Shown: positions 25,448 through 35,433 of the stretch, one piece after another
How positions within the stretch are numbered: position 1 is the stretch's first letter
How the letters are laid out: every line of letters begins with the position of its first letter
NCBI GenBank assembly: GCA_030524705.1
Contig: JAUNGD010000011.1
Location: 1-64,000, forward strand
Origin: Lachnospiraceae bacterium
Lineage (GTDB): Bacteria; Bacillota; Clostridia; Lachnospirales; Lachnospiraceae
Direction of reading: 5' to 3'
Length of the DNA: 64,000 bases
The notes under the pieces: model-generated
Seen by the model: only the letters and a program-made list of their open reading frames with translations
Told to the model about the DNA's origin: nothing
Databases searched by the model: none
Made by a program: the position numbers and the translations under genes

Positions 25448-26107
25448 ATGGACATTTTGCAGGCGATAGAGGAGAGACATTCTGTACGGGCTTACACAGA
25501 GAAAAAAATTGAGGACGACATAAAAAAGGATCTGGAGGCTGCCATTCAGGAGTGCAATGAGGAGAGCGGGCTTCACATGCAGGGATATTTTGACGAGCCT
25601 GAGGGCTTTCAGTCCAGGATGGCGCACTATGGAAAATTCCGCAATGTCAGAAATTATATTATTTTAGCGGGAAAGGATGCGCCGGATCTGGAGGAAAAAT
25701 GCGGATATTACGGGGAAAAGCTCGTTCTGAAGGCGCAGCAGCTGGGACTGAATACGTGCTGGGTGGCGCTGACCTACAATAAGAAAAGCGTGAAAAATAA
25801 GCTGGAGCCCGGGGACAGGCTATGCCTTGTCATTGCAGTGGGATACGGCGAGACCCAGGGAGTTCCGCATAAAGGAAAATCAATTTCTGATGTGGTGGCC
25901 ACCAAGGGCGAGATGCCGGACTGGTTTCGCAAAGGAGTGGAGGCGGCGCTGCTGGCTCCTACGGCGGTGAATCAGCAGAAATTTGCGATCGGAATGGTGG
26001 AGGGAAAGCCGGCAATTAAGGTATCCGGCCGGGGCTTTCATACCAAGGTGGATCTGGGAATCGTTAAATATCATTTTGAGGTCGCTTCAGGGCATAAGGC
26101 GCTTTAA
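25448..26107 (+). CDS. Nitroreductase-family protein
   Basis: The 219-residue protein begins ILQAIEERHSVRAYTEKKIE, the FMN phosphate-binding start of nitroreductases, and has NYIILAGKD, LGLNTCWVALTYN and APTAVNQQKFAI. The duplicated layout is that of TM1586-like putative nitroreductases. It probably reduces nitro or quinone compounds with NAD(P)H. AAGGAAGGG lies about 9 bases before the ATG. A strong terminator follows. Confidence 0.88.
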   Translation: MDILQAIEERHSVRAYTEKKIEDDIKKDLEAAIQECNEESGLHMQGYFDEPEGFQSRMAHYGKFRNVRNYIILAGKDAPDLEEKCGYYGEKLVLKAQQLGLNTCWVALTYNKKSVKNKLEPGDRLCLVIAVGYGETQGVPHKGKSISDVVATKGEMPDWFRKGVEAALLAPTAVNQQKFAIGMVEGKPAIKVSGRGFHTKVDLGIVKYHFEVASGHKAL

Positions 26108-26143
26108 ATTCGTGCTTTAAATTTTATATTTTACTTAACAGTC

Positions 26144-26185
26144 AGACCGATTGGTGTTATAATCATCAATCGGTCTTAATTATTT
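26144..26185 (+). terminator. Intrinsic terminator
   Basis: AGACCGATTG (26144-26153) pairs with CAATCGGTCT (26167-26176), followed by a T-rich run TTAATTATTTT. It separates the nitroreductase from the MATE gene. Confidence 0.85.
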
Positions 26186-26210
26186 TGAAAAAACAGGGAG
26201 TGTATGAATT

Positions 26211-27557
26211 ATGACAAAGGATATGACAGAGGGAAGACCCCTGCGGCTGATCCTGCAATTTGCGCTGCCGCTGCTGGTGGGAAACCTTCTGCAGCAGACG
26301 TACAATATGATCGACGCGGCCATCGTCGGAAGGTTTCTGGGAACAAAGGCGCTGGCGAGCGTGGGAGCCTCCAGCAGCGTTCAGTTCCTGGTGCTGGGAT
26401 TTTGCATCGGGATATGCAGCGGCTTCGGCGTGCCGATCGCAAAAAGCTTCGGAGCCGGTGCATATGGAAAGATGCGGAGCTGTATTTTTCATGCGGCGGT
26501 GCTGACTGCGGCGGCAGCGCTTTTCCTGACTGCGGTATGCGCCGTATTCTGTCCGCAGATTCTGCATCTGCTTTCAACGCCGGAGGATATTTACGGAAAT
26601 GCGTACCGGTATCTTCTTGTGATTTTTCTAGGGATTCCGTTTACGCTTCTGTACAACCTGCTGGCCAGCATTTTGCGGGCTGTGGGGGACAGCCGGACTC
26701 CGTTTCTGTTTCTGGCGTTTTCCGCGAGCCTCAATATTCTGCTGGATCTGTTCTGCATTGTCGTCCTTAAGTGGGGCTGTGCCGGAGCTGCCATTGCGAC
26801 GATAACTGCCCAGGCGGTCAGCGGAATCTGCTGTCTGCTGTTTATCCGGAGGCGGTATGACCTGATCCGGCTGAAAAAGGAAGAATGCCATATGAACGGC
26901 AGAAGGGTGAAGGAGCTGCTTCAGATGGGACTTCCCATGGGGCTGCAGTTTTCTATCACAGCGATCGGAAGTATGGTAATGCAGTCCGCAAATAACAGTC
27001 TGGGAAGCATTTATGTCTCCGGGTTTACAGCCGGTATGCGGATTAAGCAGTTTGCAATGTGTCCCTTCGATGCGATCGGAAACGCTGTGTCTGTTTTCTG
27101 CAGCCAGAACTTCGGTGCGGGCAAAGCGGAGCGGATCAAAAAGGGACTGTGGGAAGGCAACGGCATAGCAATGCTGTACGGAGTGCTGGCGGGGCTTGTC
27201 CTCATTTTTGCAGGGCGGACGCTTTCGATGCTTTTTGTAAGCAGCGCGGATGTCGAGGTGCTGGACGCTTCCGAAAAATACCTGCGTTGTCTGGGCTATT
27301 TCTTCTGGAGCCTGGGGGCGCTGAATGTGTGCCGGATGTCCGTGCAGGGGCTGGGCTTCCCGGGAAGAGCTATTTTTTCCGGCGTGACGGAGATGGTTGC
27401 CAGAACGGTTGTGAGCTTCGTCTTTACGGGATACTTTGGATTTACGGCGATTTGCTTTTCAGATCAGACGGCATGGATTTCGGCATGCCTTTATATCGTG
27501 CCGATGTGCGTGATATGCGTGCGGAAGGCGACGGCGCAGATAACAGCGGCGGCATAG
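26211..27557 (+). CDS. MATE-family efflux transporter
   Basis: The 448-residue protein has twelve predicted membrane helices in two halves. The MATE start MTEGRPLRLILQFALPLLVG, NLLQQTYNMIDAAIVGRFLG and the mirrored PMGLQFSITAIGSMVMQSA mark the two bundles. Such carriers export cationic drugs or metabolites against Na+ or H+. Start with AGGGAG upstream. It is a single-gene unit between two terminators. Confidence 0.9.
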   Translation: MTKDMTEGRPLRLILQFALPLLVGNLLQQTYNMIDAAIVGRFLGTKALASVGASSSVQFLVLGFCIGICSGFGVPIAKSFGAGAYGKMRSCIFHAAVLTAAAALFLTAVCAVFCPQILHLLSTPEDIYGNAYRYLLVIFLGIPFTLLYNLLASILRAVGDSRTPFLFLAFSASLNILLDLFCIVVLKWGCAGAAIATITAQAVSGICCLLFIRRRYDLIRLKKEECHMNGRRVKELLQMGLPMGLQFSITAIGSMVMQSANNSLGSIYVSGFTAGMRIKQFAMCPFDAIGNAVSVFCSQNFGAGKAERIKKGLWEGNGIAMLYGVLAGLVLIFAGRTLSMLFVSSADVEVLDASEKYLRCLGYFFWSLGALNVCRMSVQGLGFPGRAIFSGVTEMVARTVVSFVFTGYFGFTAICFSDQTAWISACLYIVPMCVICVRKATAQITAAA

Positions 27558-27954
27558 ATAACAGCGTCGGCGCAGAGGCAGGGCAGGATTTGAGCTGTAT
27601 TTGAAAGAAAATGGAATAAGGTGACATGAGCTTGTATGAAATAAGCATGGAAATCCGGGCATAGTCCCGGATTTTTTTACCTTATGTAACAAGAAAAACC
27701 TTGCCGGACTGTACATTTGTTATGCTGCGGGAAAGTCCTTCACCGATGCGTGTAAAAAAATCCGGCAAAAAATAAGCGGGGGGATGGGATTCCGGGGACG
27801 TCGCATGAGGCAGAAAAGTGAAGCAATACAGGGCTTTTTGATGTGGGAAAAAAGTAAAAAAAAATGACCCCTGGGGTGGCTTGCTGCAAAATATGAATTG
27901 CTATACCATGAGTACCATAGTTGTAAACAGACTATGGGAAGGAAGAGAGTACCG
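27558..27954. other. Intergenic region before the peptide ABC operon
   Basis: It starts with a terminator (27652-27678). The rest, up to 27954, has A/G-rich runs and the partly repeated CTATACCATGAGTACCATAG near 27901-27920, a possible operator. I see no gene or recognised RNA in it. Confidence 0.5.
27652..27678 (+). terminator. Intrinsic terminator after the MATE gene
   Basis: AATCCGGG pairs with CCCGGATT over a six-base loop, followed by seven T. Confidence 0.9.
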
Positions 27955-28953
27955 GTGAGTAGTGGACGATCATTGAGGGAAAAGATAATAAGAAGACTTG
28001 GGGGATTCATTCTTACAATGTTTATTTTGTCGGTTCTGGTATTTGTATTTGCCAGGATTGCCCCGGGGGACCCGCTGCAGTCCTTTTACGGCGACGCAGT
28101 GGAGAGTATGACGACAGAGGAGCTGGATGCAGCGAGAGCGAGACTCGGCCTGGACGCACCGATTTATGTGCAGTACATAAAGTGGCTGGTCAATGCCTGC
28201 CGGGGGGATTTCGGACTGTCCCTGAAATATAAGCAGCCCGTCCTTGCAGTGGTTTCACCATTGATCGGAAATACACTGCTCCTGGGAGGAATCGCATACA
28301 TTCTGGTATTCGCCCTTGCCGTACTTCTTGCCATTGCCTGTGCTCTGCATGAGGACAGCCTGCTGGATAAGTTTTTGTGCAAGCTTGGCACCGTGCTGTA
28401 TTATACGCCGGCGTTCTGGCTGGGGGTGGTGCTTGTACTGATTTTCGCAGTAAATCTCCATGTGCTTCCCAGCAGCGGCGCCTACGATGTGGGAAAGCAA
28501 AACGATGTGATCAATCGTCTGCGGCATATGGTGCTGCCGCTCTTTGTCATGATCGCCAGCCATCTCTGGTATTACGCATACATGATCCGAAATAAGCTGC
28601 TGGATGAGATTCGCCGGGATTACGTAGTCCTCGCCAAAGCAAAGGGACTGTCAAAGCGGCGGATTTTATACAAGCACTGCCTGAGAAATGTGGCGCCGAC
28701 CATCGTGAGTATCATGGCGATTTCGATTCCGCATGTGCTCAGCGGTACTTACATTGCAGAATCCGTGTTCAGCTATCCGGGCATCGGAAATCTTTCAGTG
28801 GAGAGCGCCAAGTACCATGATTACAACCTTCTGATGCTGTTGGTTTTGATCACGGGAACTCTGGTTGTGCTGAGCAGCATTATTGCACAGTTTATCAACG
28901 AGGCCATTGATCCTCGTATGAAGGAATTGGAGGTTCAGCAATGCGAGCAGTAG
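27955..28953 (+). CDS. Peptide/nickel-type ABC transporter permease (DppB-like)
   Basis: About 332 residues and six membrane helices. The typical start FILTMFILSVLVFVFARIAPGD-like helix and the EAA loop (LAKAKGLSKRRILYKHCLRN) that docks the ATPases are present. I prefer GTG at 27955, preceded by AAGGAAGAGAG; ATG at 27934 lies within that site. Upstream TTG starts are unlikely. First gene of a five-gene operon (B-C-binding protein-D-F). Confidence 0.9.
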   Translation: MSSGRSLREKIIRRLGGFILTMFILSVLVFVFARIAPGDPLQSFYGDAVESMTTEELDAARARLGLDAPIYVQYIKWLVNACRGDFGLSLKYKQPVLAVVSPLIGNTLLLGGIAYILVFALAVLLAIACALHEDSLLDKFLCKLGTVLYYTPAFWLGVVLVLIFAVNLHVLPSSGAYDVGKQNDVINRLRHMVLPLFVMIASHLWYYAYMIRNKLLDEIRRDYVVLAKAKGLSKRRILYKHCLRNVAPTIVSIMAISIPHVLSGTYIAESVFSYPGIGNLSVESAKYHDYNLLMLLVLITGTLVVLSSIIAQFINEAIDPRMKELEVQQCEQ

Positions 28954-29846
28954 AAAATGCAGATTTCGAAATTGTAGGTGCGGGATATAAGGTACGAAGA
29001 CCGGAGCCCCGGAAGCAGACCTTAAGAGAAAAGCTGAAGGGAAAGCCTGTTTTTTCCCTTCTGATCCTGGCCGTCATTGTTCTTGGATGTATTCTTGCCC
29101 CTGTGATCGCCAACCATGACCCCAGCGGGTTTTATCTGGACAGCCTGAATGCAGCTCCCAACGGAGAATTCTATTTTGGAACAGACTCCCTGGGCCGGGA
29201 TATTTTTTCAATGATCTGGTACGGCGGGCAGGTTTCCATTGTGATAGGCCTTTTGAGTATGGTCATGATTACAATCATTGGTGTGACATACGGCTGTATC
29301 AGCGGATACGCCGGCGCCAGAGTGGATCTGGTGCTGATGCGGGCGGCGGAAATTGGAAACAGTATTCCGTCTATTCTGCTGGTGCTGATGCTGGTGGCCC
29401 TGATGGGAAAACAAAATATCCTTACGCTTTCCGTTATTATCAGTGTGACCGGCTGGTTCGGTCTGGCCCGAATCGTTCGAAGCGAGGTCCGGCAGATCCG
29501 AATGAGCGATTACGTACTGGCGGCCAGATGCATGGGCTCTGACTTCGGCAGCCTGATGCTGCATCATCTGATACCGAACTTTGTATCGGCCATTATGTTT
29601 GTAGTGATTTCCAGCATCAGCTCCAGTATTTCCATGGAGTCTACCCTGAGCTTCCTGGGACTTGGACTTCCGGTGGATGTGATCTCCTGGGGAAGTATGC
29701 TCTCACTGGCAAACAAAGCGCTGCTTTTAAATACGTGGTGGGTCATCATCATTCCGGGTCTGTTTCTTCTGGTTACGCTGCTGTGCATTACGAATGTAGG
29801 CAACTACTTCCGAAAGGAAATCAACCGCGGCCCCAGCAGATTGTAG
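28941..29846 (+). CDS. Peptide/nickel-type ABC transporter permease (DppC-like)
   Basis: The 301-residue partner permease has an N-terminal helix (FSLLILAVIVLGCILAPVIA), the LGTDSLGRDIFSM-type DppC motif (FYFGTDSLGRDIFS) and an EAA loop (LAARCMGSDFGSLMLHHLIP). The start lies inside the previous gene by 13 bases with TTGGAGG upstream. The two permeases form the channel. Confidence 0.92.
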   Translation: MRAVENADFEIVGAGYKVRRPEPRKQTLREKLKGKPVFSLLILAVIVLGCILAPVIANHDPSGFYLDSLNAAPNGEFYFGTDSLGRDIFSMIWYGGQVSIVIGLLSMVMITIIGVTYGCISGYAGARVDLVLMRAAEIGNSIPSILLVLMLVALMGKQNILTLSVIISVTGWFGLARIVRSEVRQIRMSDYVLAARCMGSDFGSLMLHHLIPNFVSAIMFVVISSISSSISMESTLSFLGLGLPVDVISWGSMLSLANKALLLNTWWVIIIPGLFLLVTLLCITNVGNYFRKEINRGPSRL

Positions 29847-29870
29847 GATGGCTTATCCGGAGAAGGAATG

Positions 29871-29912
29871 AAGTTATCTGGAAAATGGATAAAGTTATCT
29901 GGGAAATGAATG
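29871..29912 (+). repeat. Two-copy 21-bp repeat between permease and binding-protein genes
   Basis: AAGTTATCTGGAAAATGGAT is followed 21 bases later by AAGTTATCTGGGAAATGAAT. A short open frame (MKLSGKWIKLSGK) spans it without a clear ribosome site, so I do not call a gene. Confidence 0.7.
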
Positions 29913-29956
29913 AAGCAATTCATAATAAATAATCAATGAAAGAAAAGGAGAGAGCA

Positions 29957-31525
29957 ATGAAAAACAAAGCGATGAAAAAGGGAATAGCAGTTCTGTGCGG
30001 AGCTGCAATGATGACCGGACTGAGCGTACCGGCAATGGCAGCAGAGGATGCTTCTGATTTATCTAATACTCTGGTATATGCGGGCGAGGAGGTTGAAACG
30101 GTAAATCCGCTGCTGAGCAGCCACGGCGAGGTATCTGATATTGTATTTTCCGGTTTGATGAAATATGATGAAAACAATCTTCCGATTCCGGATCTGGCAG
30201 AGAGCTATGAGTATGACGACGACTCCCTGACCTACACCTTTCATTTAAGAGACGGCATTAAGTGGCAGGACGGAGAGGATTTTTCCGTGGATGACGTGGT
30301 ATTTACCTACGACGTTTTGAGAAATGACGAGACTCTGGCCTCTACGATCACGACGAACTATGAGGATATTGAGACTGTAGAAGCTCCGGACGACAGCACC
30401 GTCGTATTTACCCTGTCTGAGTATAATGCGGCTATGCTGGATTACTTCACTCTGGGTATTGTTCCGAAGCACCTGCTGGAGGGAGAGGACATCAATACGA
30501 CTTCCTTCAATCAGAACCCCATCGGTACCGGACGCTATAAGATGACGGAGTGGGACACCGCCGGCGGAATGATCATTCTGGAGAAGAATGAGGACTACTA
30601 TGATAAGGTTCCGAACATTGACCGTATCATTTACAAGACCGTAGCAGACGAGACCACAAAGGCTACCATGATCCAGTCCGGCGAGGCTGATCTGGCATGG
30701 CTGAATGCGAACTACGCAGAGGCGTTCCGAAATGATGACAACTTCACCAACTGGGATTACGTTACCGCAGACTATCGTGCTATGGCCATGGATATGGCGA
30801 CAGATTTCTGGAAGGAGAATGCGGACTCCATCGGCGTTCTGAATTACGCGCTGGATAAGGATGCAATCGTGGCAGGTGTTCTGAATGGCCGTGGCTGGAA
30901 GGCATACAGCCCGATTCAGCTCAGCAACATGGGTGGAAATGAAGCTGCAGATATTTATCCGTATGACCTGGAAAAATTCGATGAAGAGATGACTGCTCTT
31001 GGATGGGAAAAGGGCGATGACGGAATTTACGAGAGAAACGGTGAGAAATTCCACTTTACCATCCAGGTTCGTGAGTACGAGGAAGAGCGTGTGGACATTG
31101 CAAACCTGTGTGCCAATATGCTGAAGGCAGCAGGTGTGGATATGGAAGTGGTTCTGGTTACAAAGTTTGACTGGCAGGCAGGCTATAATGGATTCCTTTA
31201 CGGCAACGCATCCCAGTTTGACGCTGACCAGTTATATTCCGAGTTCGTAACAGGAGCAAGCAACAATACCATGAGCTATAGCAATGCCGAGGTTGATGAG
31301 CTTCTGAAGGCTGCAAGACATGAGAAGGATCCGGAGGCAAGAAAAGCAGATTATGCAGAATTCGAAGAGGTTTACGCAGAAAATCCGGGTATCGTGCTGA
31401 CCTGCTATCTGGAGGGCAATTACGTAGGAATCAAGGGACTGGAAGGCTTGAATACAACGAGAGTTCTTGGACATCATGCAGTTGGTGTGTTCTGGAATAT
31501 TGAAGACTGGACATTGACCAGATAA
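29957..31525 (+). CDS. Extracellular solute-binding protein, family 5 (peptide type)
   Basis: The 522-residue protein has a signal peptide ending AMA-AED, then a family 5 binding-protein body: NTLVYAGEEVETVNPLLSSH, LAESYEYDDDSLTYTFHLRD, and GTGRYKMTEW. It should capture a peptide or similar ligand for the adjacent permeases. There is no lipobox cysteine, which is unusual for a Gram-positive binding protein. AAAGGAG precedes the ATG at 29957. A hairpin after the stop may keep its transcript more abundant than those of the ATPases. Confidence 0.9.
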   Translation: MKNKAMKKGIAVLCGAAMMTGLSVPAMAAEDASDLSNTLVYAGEEVETVNPLLSSHGEVSDIVFSGLMKYDENNLPIPDLAESYEYDDDSLTYTFHLRDGIKWQDGEDFSVDDVVFTYDVLRNDETLASTITTNYEDIETVEAPDDSTVVFTLSEYNAAMLDYFTLGIVPKHLLEGEDINTTSFNQNPIGTGRYKMTEWDTAGGMIILEKNEDYYDKVPNIDRIIYKTVADETTKATMIQSGEADLAWLNANYAEAFRNDDNFTNWDYVTADYRAMAMDMATDFWKENADSIGVLNYALDKDAIVAGVLNGRGWKAYSPIQLSNMGGNEAADIYPYDLEKFDEEMTALGWEKGDDGIYERNGEKFHFTIQVREYEEERVDIANLCANMLKAAGVDMEVVLVTKFDWQAGYNGFLYGNASQFDADQLYSEFVTGASNNTMSYSNAEVDELLKAARHEKDPEARKADYAEFEEVYAENPGIVLTCYLEGNYVGIKGLEGLNTTRVLGHHAVGVFWNIEDWTLTR

Positions 31526-31540
31526 GTTTAGTAAGAGTAT

Positions 31541-31572
31541 GGGGCCGTTGCAGCATGCGATTGGCCCCGTTT
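31541..31572 (+). terminator. Partial terminator / attenuator within the ABC operon
   Basis: GGGGCC (31541-31546) pairs with GGCCCC (31563-31568), followed by GTTTTC. The weak T-run suggests read-through into the ATPase genes. Confidence 0.6.
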
Positions 31573-31592
31573 TCAGAAGGAGGAAAGAGAGC

Positions 31593-32603
31593 ATGGAACC
31601 ACTCTTAAAGCTGGATCATTATTCCGTCAGCTTTCAGACATCTATGGGAGAAGTGCAGGCAGTCAGAGACGTCAATCTGACGCTGAATAAAGGAGAAGTT
31701 CTGGCAGTTGTGGGCGAGTCGGGATGCGGAAAAACAGTCATGTGCCAGTCTATTATGAAACTCCTTCCCAAAACAGCGAGAATAAAATCAGGAACGGTGT
31801 CTGTCAACGGGACTGATATTACCAACTATAAAGAAAAGAAAATGAGAAATTTAAGAGGGCCGGTACTGTCGATGGTGTTTCAGGATCCCATGACCACGCT
31901 GAATCCCACGATTCCCGTAGGAAAGCAGATCGAGGAAGCTATTTTACGGCATGAAAAGGTTTCCCGGGAGGAGGCCAGAAAGCGCGCTATTGAAATGATG
32001 GATCTGGTGGGGATCACGCAGCCGGAATACCGTTATTCCCTTCAGCCTCATTATTTTTCAGGAGGAATGAGACAGCGCTGTGTTCTGGCCATCGCTCTGG
32101 CAACGTCACCGGAGCTCTTATTTGCGGATGAGCCTACTACGGCCCTGGATGTGACGGTGCAGGCAAAGATCCTGGATCTTCTGCTGGAGATCAGGGATAA
32201 GACGAATATCGGCATTCTGTTTATTTCCCATGATCTCGGCGTAGTGGCGAGAATCGCGGACAGAGTGGCGGTCATGTATGCAGGAAAAATTGTGGAAATA
32301 GGAACTGCGGAGGAAATTTTCTATCATCCCTGTCATCCCTACACCTGGGGACTTTTGTCAGCTCATCCGGCTCTGGCAGCAGACGGGGGAAAGCTTCACA
32401 GCATTCAGGGAATGCCACCGGTGATGCTGAATCCGCCGCCAGGGGATGCGTTTGCAGAGCGGAATCCCTATGCGATGAAGATTGACTATGAGAAGGAACC
32501 GCCGATGTTTCAGGTGTCTGACACCCACTGGGCAGCTACCTGGCTGTTGGATGAGCGTGCGCCGAAGGTGGAGCCTCCAATATCTCTGAAAAGGGTTGAG
32601 TGA
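31593..32603 (+). CDS. Peptide ABC transporter ATP-binding protein (DppD/OppD-like)
   Basis: The 336-residue ATPase has Walker A GESGCGKT, the Q-loop VFQDPMTTLNP, signature YFSGGMRQR, Walker B LLFADEPTTALD and the H-loop FISHDLG. The C-terminal oligopeptide-type extension (PYTWGLLSAHPALAADGGKL) is present, though its usual cysteine cluster is absent. AAGGAGG precedes the ATG. It pairs with the next gene. Confidence 0.92.
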   Translation: MEPLLKLDHYSVSFQTSMGEVQAVRDVNLTLNKGEVLAVVGESGCGKTVMCQSIMKLLPKTARIKSGTVSVNGTDITNYKEKKMRNLRGPVLSMVFQDPMTTLNPTIPVGKQIEEAILRHEKVSREEARKRAIEMMDLVGITQPEYRYSLQPHYFSGGMRQRCVLAIALATSPELLFADEPTTALDVTVQAKILDLLLEIRDKTNIGILFISHDLGVVARIADRVAVMYAGKIVEIGTAEEIFYHPCHPYTWGLLSAHPALAADGGKLHSIQGMPPVMLNPPPGDAFAERNPYAMKIDYEKEPPMFQVSDTHWAATWLLDERAPKVEPPISLKRVE

Positions 32604-33494
32604 ATGATGAAGGATGAAATAATACTTAAGGTTGAAAATTTAAAACAGTATTTTGTGATTAATAAGCATCTGACGATTAAGGCGGTGGACGATGTTTCCT
32701 TTCAGGTACGAAAAGGAGAGGTTTTTGGCCTGGTGGGAGAGACCGGATCGGGAAAATCCACGGTTGCCCGAACGATCATGGGGATCTATCCGCCCACCGG
32801 AGGAAAGGTTTTCTTTAAAGGATATGAGCTGACGGACAAGAAAAGCTATCAGCAGAATAAAGCTGATATTCAGAAAAATATCCAGTATATTTTCCAGGAT
32901 TCGGCGGCGTCTCTGAATCCGAGAATGGCGGTGGAAAAAATTATAGAGGAGCCGCTGAAGGTTACGAAAACCATAACCGATAAAGCGAAGCGCTCCGAGC
33001 GGATTGACGAGCTTCTGGAGCAGGTGGGACTGGATAAGACCTACCGCACGAAATATCCGGGAGAATTATCCGGCGGACAGCGGCAGCGTGTCGCCATAGC
33101 CAGAAGCCTGAGCGTAAGTCCCGATCTGATCATCGCGGACGAGCCCATTGCTTCTCTGGATATTTCCATACAGGCGCAGATCATCGGACTTTTCCAGGAG
33201 CTGCAGAAAAAATACGGATTTACGTTTTTGTTTATTGCCCATGACCTGGCTATTATCCGCTACATTACCTCCCACGTGGGAGTTATGTATCAGGGCAGGC
33301 TGCTGGAGGTGGGAGCCACAGAGAAGGTGTTCAAAAATCCGCAGCACAATTATACGAAGGCGCTGCTCTCCGCCGTGCCGGTGCCGGATCCCGTCTATGA
33401 GCGGAGCAAAACGATCGTGGAATTTATTCCCGGCGACAGGGAGCTGAGCGGAGAAATGACAGAGACGGAGGAGGATCATTTCGTCCTCAAATAG
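32604..33494 (+). CDS. Peptide ABC transporter ATP-binding protein (DppF/OppF-like)
   Basis: The 296-residue second ATPase carries Walker A GETGSGKST, FQDSAASLNPRM, signature LSGGQRQR, Walker B LIIADEPIASLD and FIAHDLAI. The start directly follows the stop of the previous gene (TGAATGATG; a second ATG at 32607 is equally possible). It completes the transporter; the genes after it face a new promoter. Confidence 0.92.
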   Translation: MMKDEIILKVENLKQYFVINKHLTIKAVDDVSFQVRKGEVFGLVGETGSGKSTVARTIMGIYPPTGGKVFFKGYELTDKKSYQQNKADIQKNIQYIFQDSAASLNPRMAVEKIIEEPLKVTKTITDKAKRSERIDELLEQVGLDKTYRTKYPGELSGGQRQRVAIARSLSVSPDLIIADEPIASLDISIQAQIIGLFQELQKKYGFTFLFIAHDLAIIRYITSHVGVMYQGRLLEVGATEKVFKNPQHNYTKALLSAVPVPDPVYERSKTIVEFIPGDRELSGEMTETEEDHFVLK

Positions 33495-33587
33495 TGAGTT
33501 TGTGAAGCGGCGGCCTTTTTCTGTCAAACCGCGGCAGATTTCTCAGGTGACATGTCAAAATTGTCTGTTGATTCTGAAAAGAATATG

Positions 33588-33593
33588 CTAAAA
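33588..33593 (+). promoter_or_regulatory. Extended -10 promoter before the two-component operon
   Basis: TATGCTAAAAT contains an extended TGn-TAAAAT box at 33588-33593; a TTGATT lies 15 bases upstream. It stands 23 bases before the sensor kinase start. Confidence 0.55.
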
Positions 33594-33615
33594 TGACAGA
33601 CAGGTAATTGTAAAA

Positions 33616-35433
33616 ATGGAAGTGGTGGCTGGGATGCGGAAATGGTTTCGGAGCAGGAGTCTGATCCAGAAGATTATGTGGATGATCATTCTGGTACTGA
33701 TTTTCCCTACATTTATGATTTGTGCTTTTTACTATAATTCTTACCGGAATTCTCTGATAAAGGATGCAGACGTATCCCTGAAGGAGGATATGGACAGAGC
33801 CGGGAATCAAATGGAAAAAAATCTGGACATTGCCCAGAGCGTTATGGATGAGATCGTATACGGTCAGGAGCTGATCTATTTTCTGGACGCAAAAAATAAT
33901 TTGAGCCAGAGGGAAATCAGCAATTTTATGGAGAGCATGGAACGGGAATGGATCAATATCCGTTATACGTATCCAAACCTGTTTGAGCGGATGAATATAT
34001 ATTCTTCCAATGACCAGGTAGTCATGAATATGAAGAATAATTGGAAGCTTACGCTTTCTCCGATGGAGCTTTTTGCGGAGGATATTTCTTCGGATGCGCC
34101 GGTCTGCTACGGAGCTCCCAGAAAACCCACGGAGATCATACGGAGCCAGGAGAGCAGCAGGCTGCAGATCATAGATGACGCAGGCCTGGCGCTGCCGATT
34201 TATCTTCCGGTTAAAAATGTGAGCACCGATGAGGTCATTGGAGTGGTTGAGCTGGATATGCCCCTGGAAAAGCTGATGGACGTCAACGAGATAGAGAAGA
34301 GCATTCCAAACGGGCTGTTCGTACTCTTTGACCAGAGAGAGGAGCTGGTCTATCAATCCGGTGAAATCAGCGAAAAGGAGGCTGCCCGGATCGCATCAGG
34401 TCCCCGGGACTCCATTTTTTCTGCGGAGATGGAGAAGAAGGAGTACAGCGTGTTTGGAAAGACAAACGACAGAACCGGAATCACGTATGCTATGCTGGTG
34501 GATCAGGCGTCTGTTGTAAAGGCTGCCCGGGATATGATCTGGAAGGTAGGGATTGTGGCCGTCCTGGGGATTCTCTGTATTTTGGCGATGACGTATCTGC
34601 TTTTGTCAAGGATGCTGAAGCGCCTGGTGGTCATGGACGATGTCATGGGCAAGGTGGAAACCGGTGATTTTGAAGTCCTGATAGAAGACGACGGCTACGA
34701 GGATGAAATTTCCAGAATGAAGCGCCGGTTTAATCAGATGACGCGAAGACTGAACAGCGTTATCCGGGAAATGGTGGAGAAGGAGCAGGCGCAGAAGGAG
34801 GCGGAGCTTCGGGCGCTGCAGGCGCAGATCAATCCTCATTTCCTTTACAACACACTGGAGACGATGCGGATGCAGTGTGAATACGACCGGTATTATAAGA
34901 TTAGCAAAAGCCTTCTGGCCTTAGGAGATATATTTCGATATACGATGAAATGGAAGGGGTACGAGGTGCCGTTTTCCCAGGAGTGGGCGAATCTGGAGAA
35001 TTATATCTCCATTATGGCCCTTCGCCTGGATGATGATTTCACATATGAGCTGTCCTGTGAAGAGGAAGCTCAGAAGGTAATTGTGCCGAAGATGCTGCTG
35101 CAGCCCATTGTGGAGAACAGCTTTCAGCATGGCTTTAAGGGCGTGGCGGCTCCCTGGGAACTGAAGGTAGCTGCCGGAATGAAGGACGGACTTTTGGAAA
35201 TTGTTATTGAGGACAACGGAAGCGGGATTCCCGGGGAGAAGCTGGCGCATATGCAGGCGTGTATCCGGGAGAGGAGATCGTTTTCCGATCAGGAGGGCCG
35301 GCAGTCCATCGGAATTATCAATGTTGTTCAGCGGATGGACGGAGTATGTCCGCCGGGCAGTGACGTCGAGATTCAGAACCGGGCGCAGGGCGGTATCAGA
35401 ATTAAAATAAGGATCATATCGGAGGATGTGTAA
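33616..35433 (+). CDS. YesM-type sensor histidine kinase
   Basis: The 605-residue kinase has a first helix (IMWMIILVLIFPTFMICAF), an extracellular sensor of about 260 residues, a second helix near residue 310 (VGIVAVLGILCILAMTYLLL), a HAMP linker, the His_kinase domain LQAQINPHFLYNTLETMRM with the phospho-acceptor histidine near residue 407, and a C-terminal ATPase domain (QPIVENSFQHGF, DNGSGIPG). Start ATG at 33616; ATG at 33634 is a real alternative with GGTGG upstream. The next two genes encode its regulator and a sugar-binding protein, so it should sense a sugar. Confidence 0.9.
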   Translation: MEVVAGMRKWFRSRSLIQKIMWMIILVLIFPTFMICAFYYNSYRNSLIKDADVSLKEDMDRAGNQMEKNLDIAQSVMDEIVYGQELIYFLDAKNNLSQREISNFMESMEREWINIRYTYPNLFERMNIYSSNDQVVMNMKNNWKLTLSPMELFAEDISSDAPVCYGAPRKPTEIIRSQESSRLQIIDDAGLALPIYLPVKNVSTDEVIGVVELDMPLEKLMDVNEIEKSIPNGLFVLFDQREELVYQSGEISEKEAARIASGPRDSIFSAEMEKKEYSVFGKTNDRTGITYAMLVDQASVVKAARDMIWKVGIVAVLGILCILAMTYLLLSRMLKRLVVMDDVMGKVETGDFEVLIEDDGYEDEISRMKRRFNQMTRRLNSVIREMVEKEQAQKEAELRALQAQINPHFLYNTLETMRMQCEYDRYYKISKSLLALGDIFRYTMKWKGYEVPFSQEWANLENYISIMALRLDDDFTYELSCEEEAQKVIVPKMLLQPIVENSFQHGFKGVAAPWELKVAAGMKDGLLEIVIEDNGSGIPGEKLAHMQACIRERRSFSDQEGRQSIGIINVVQRMDGVCPPGSDVEIQNRAQGGIRIKIRIISEDV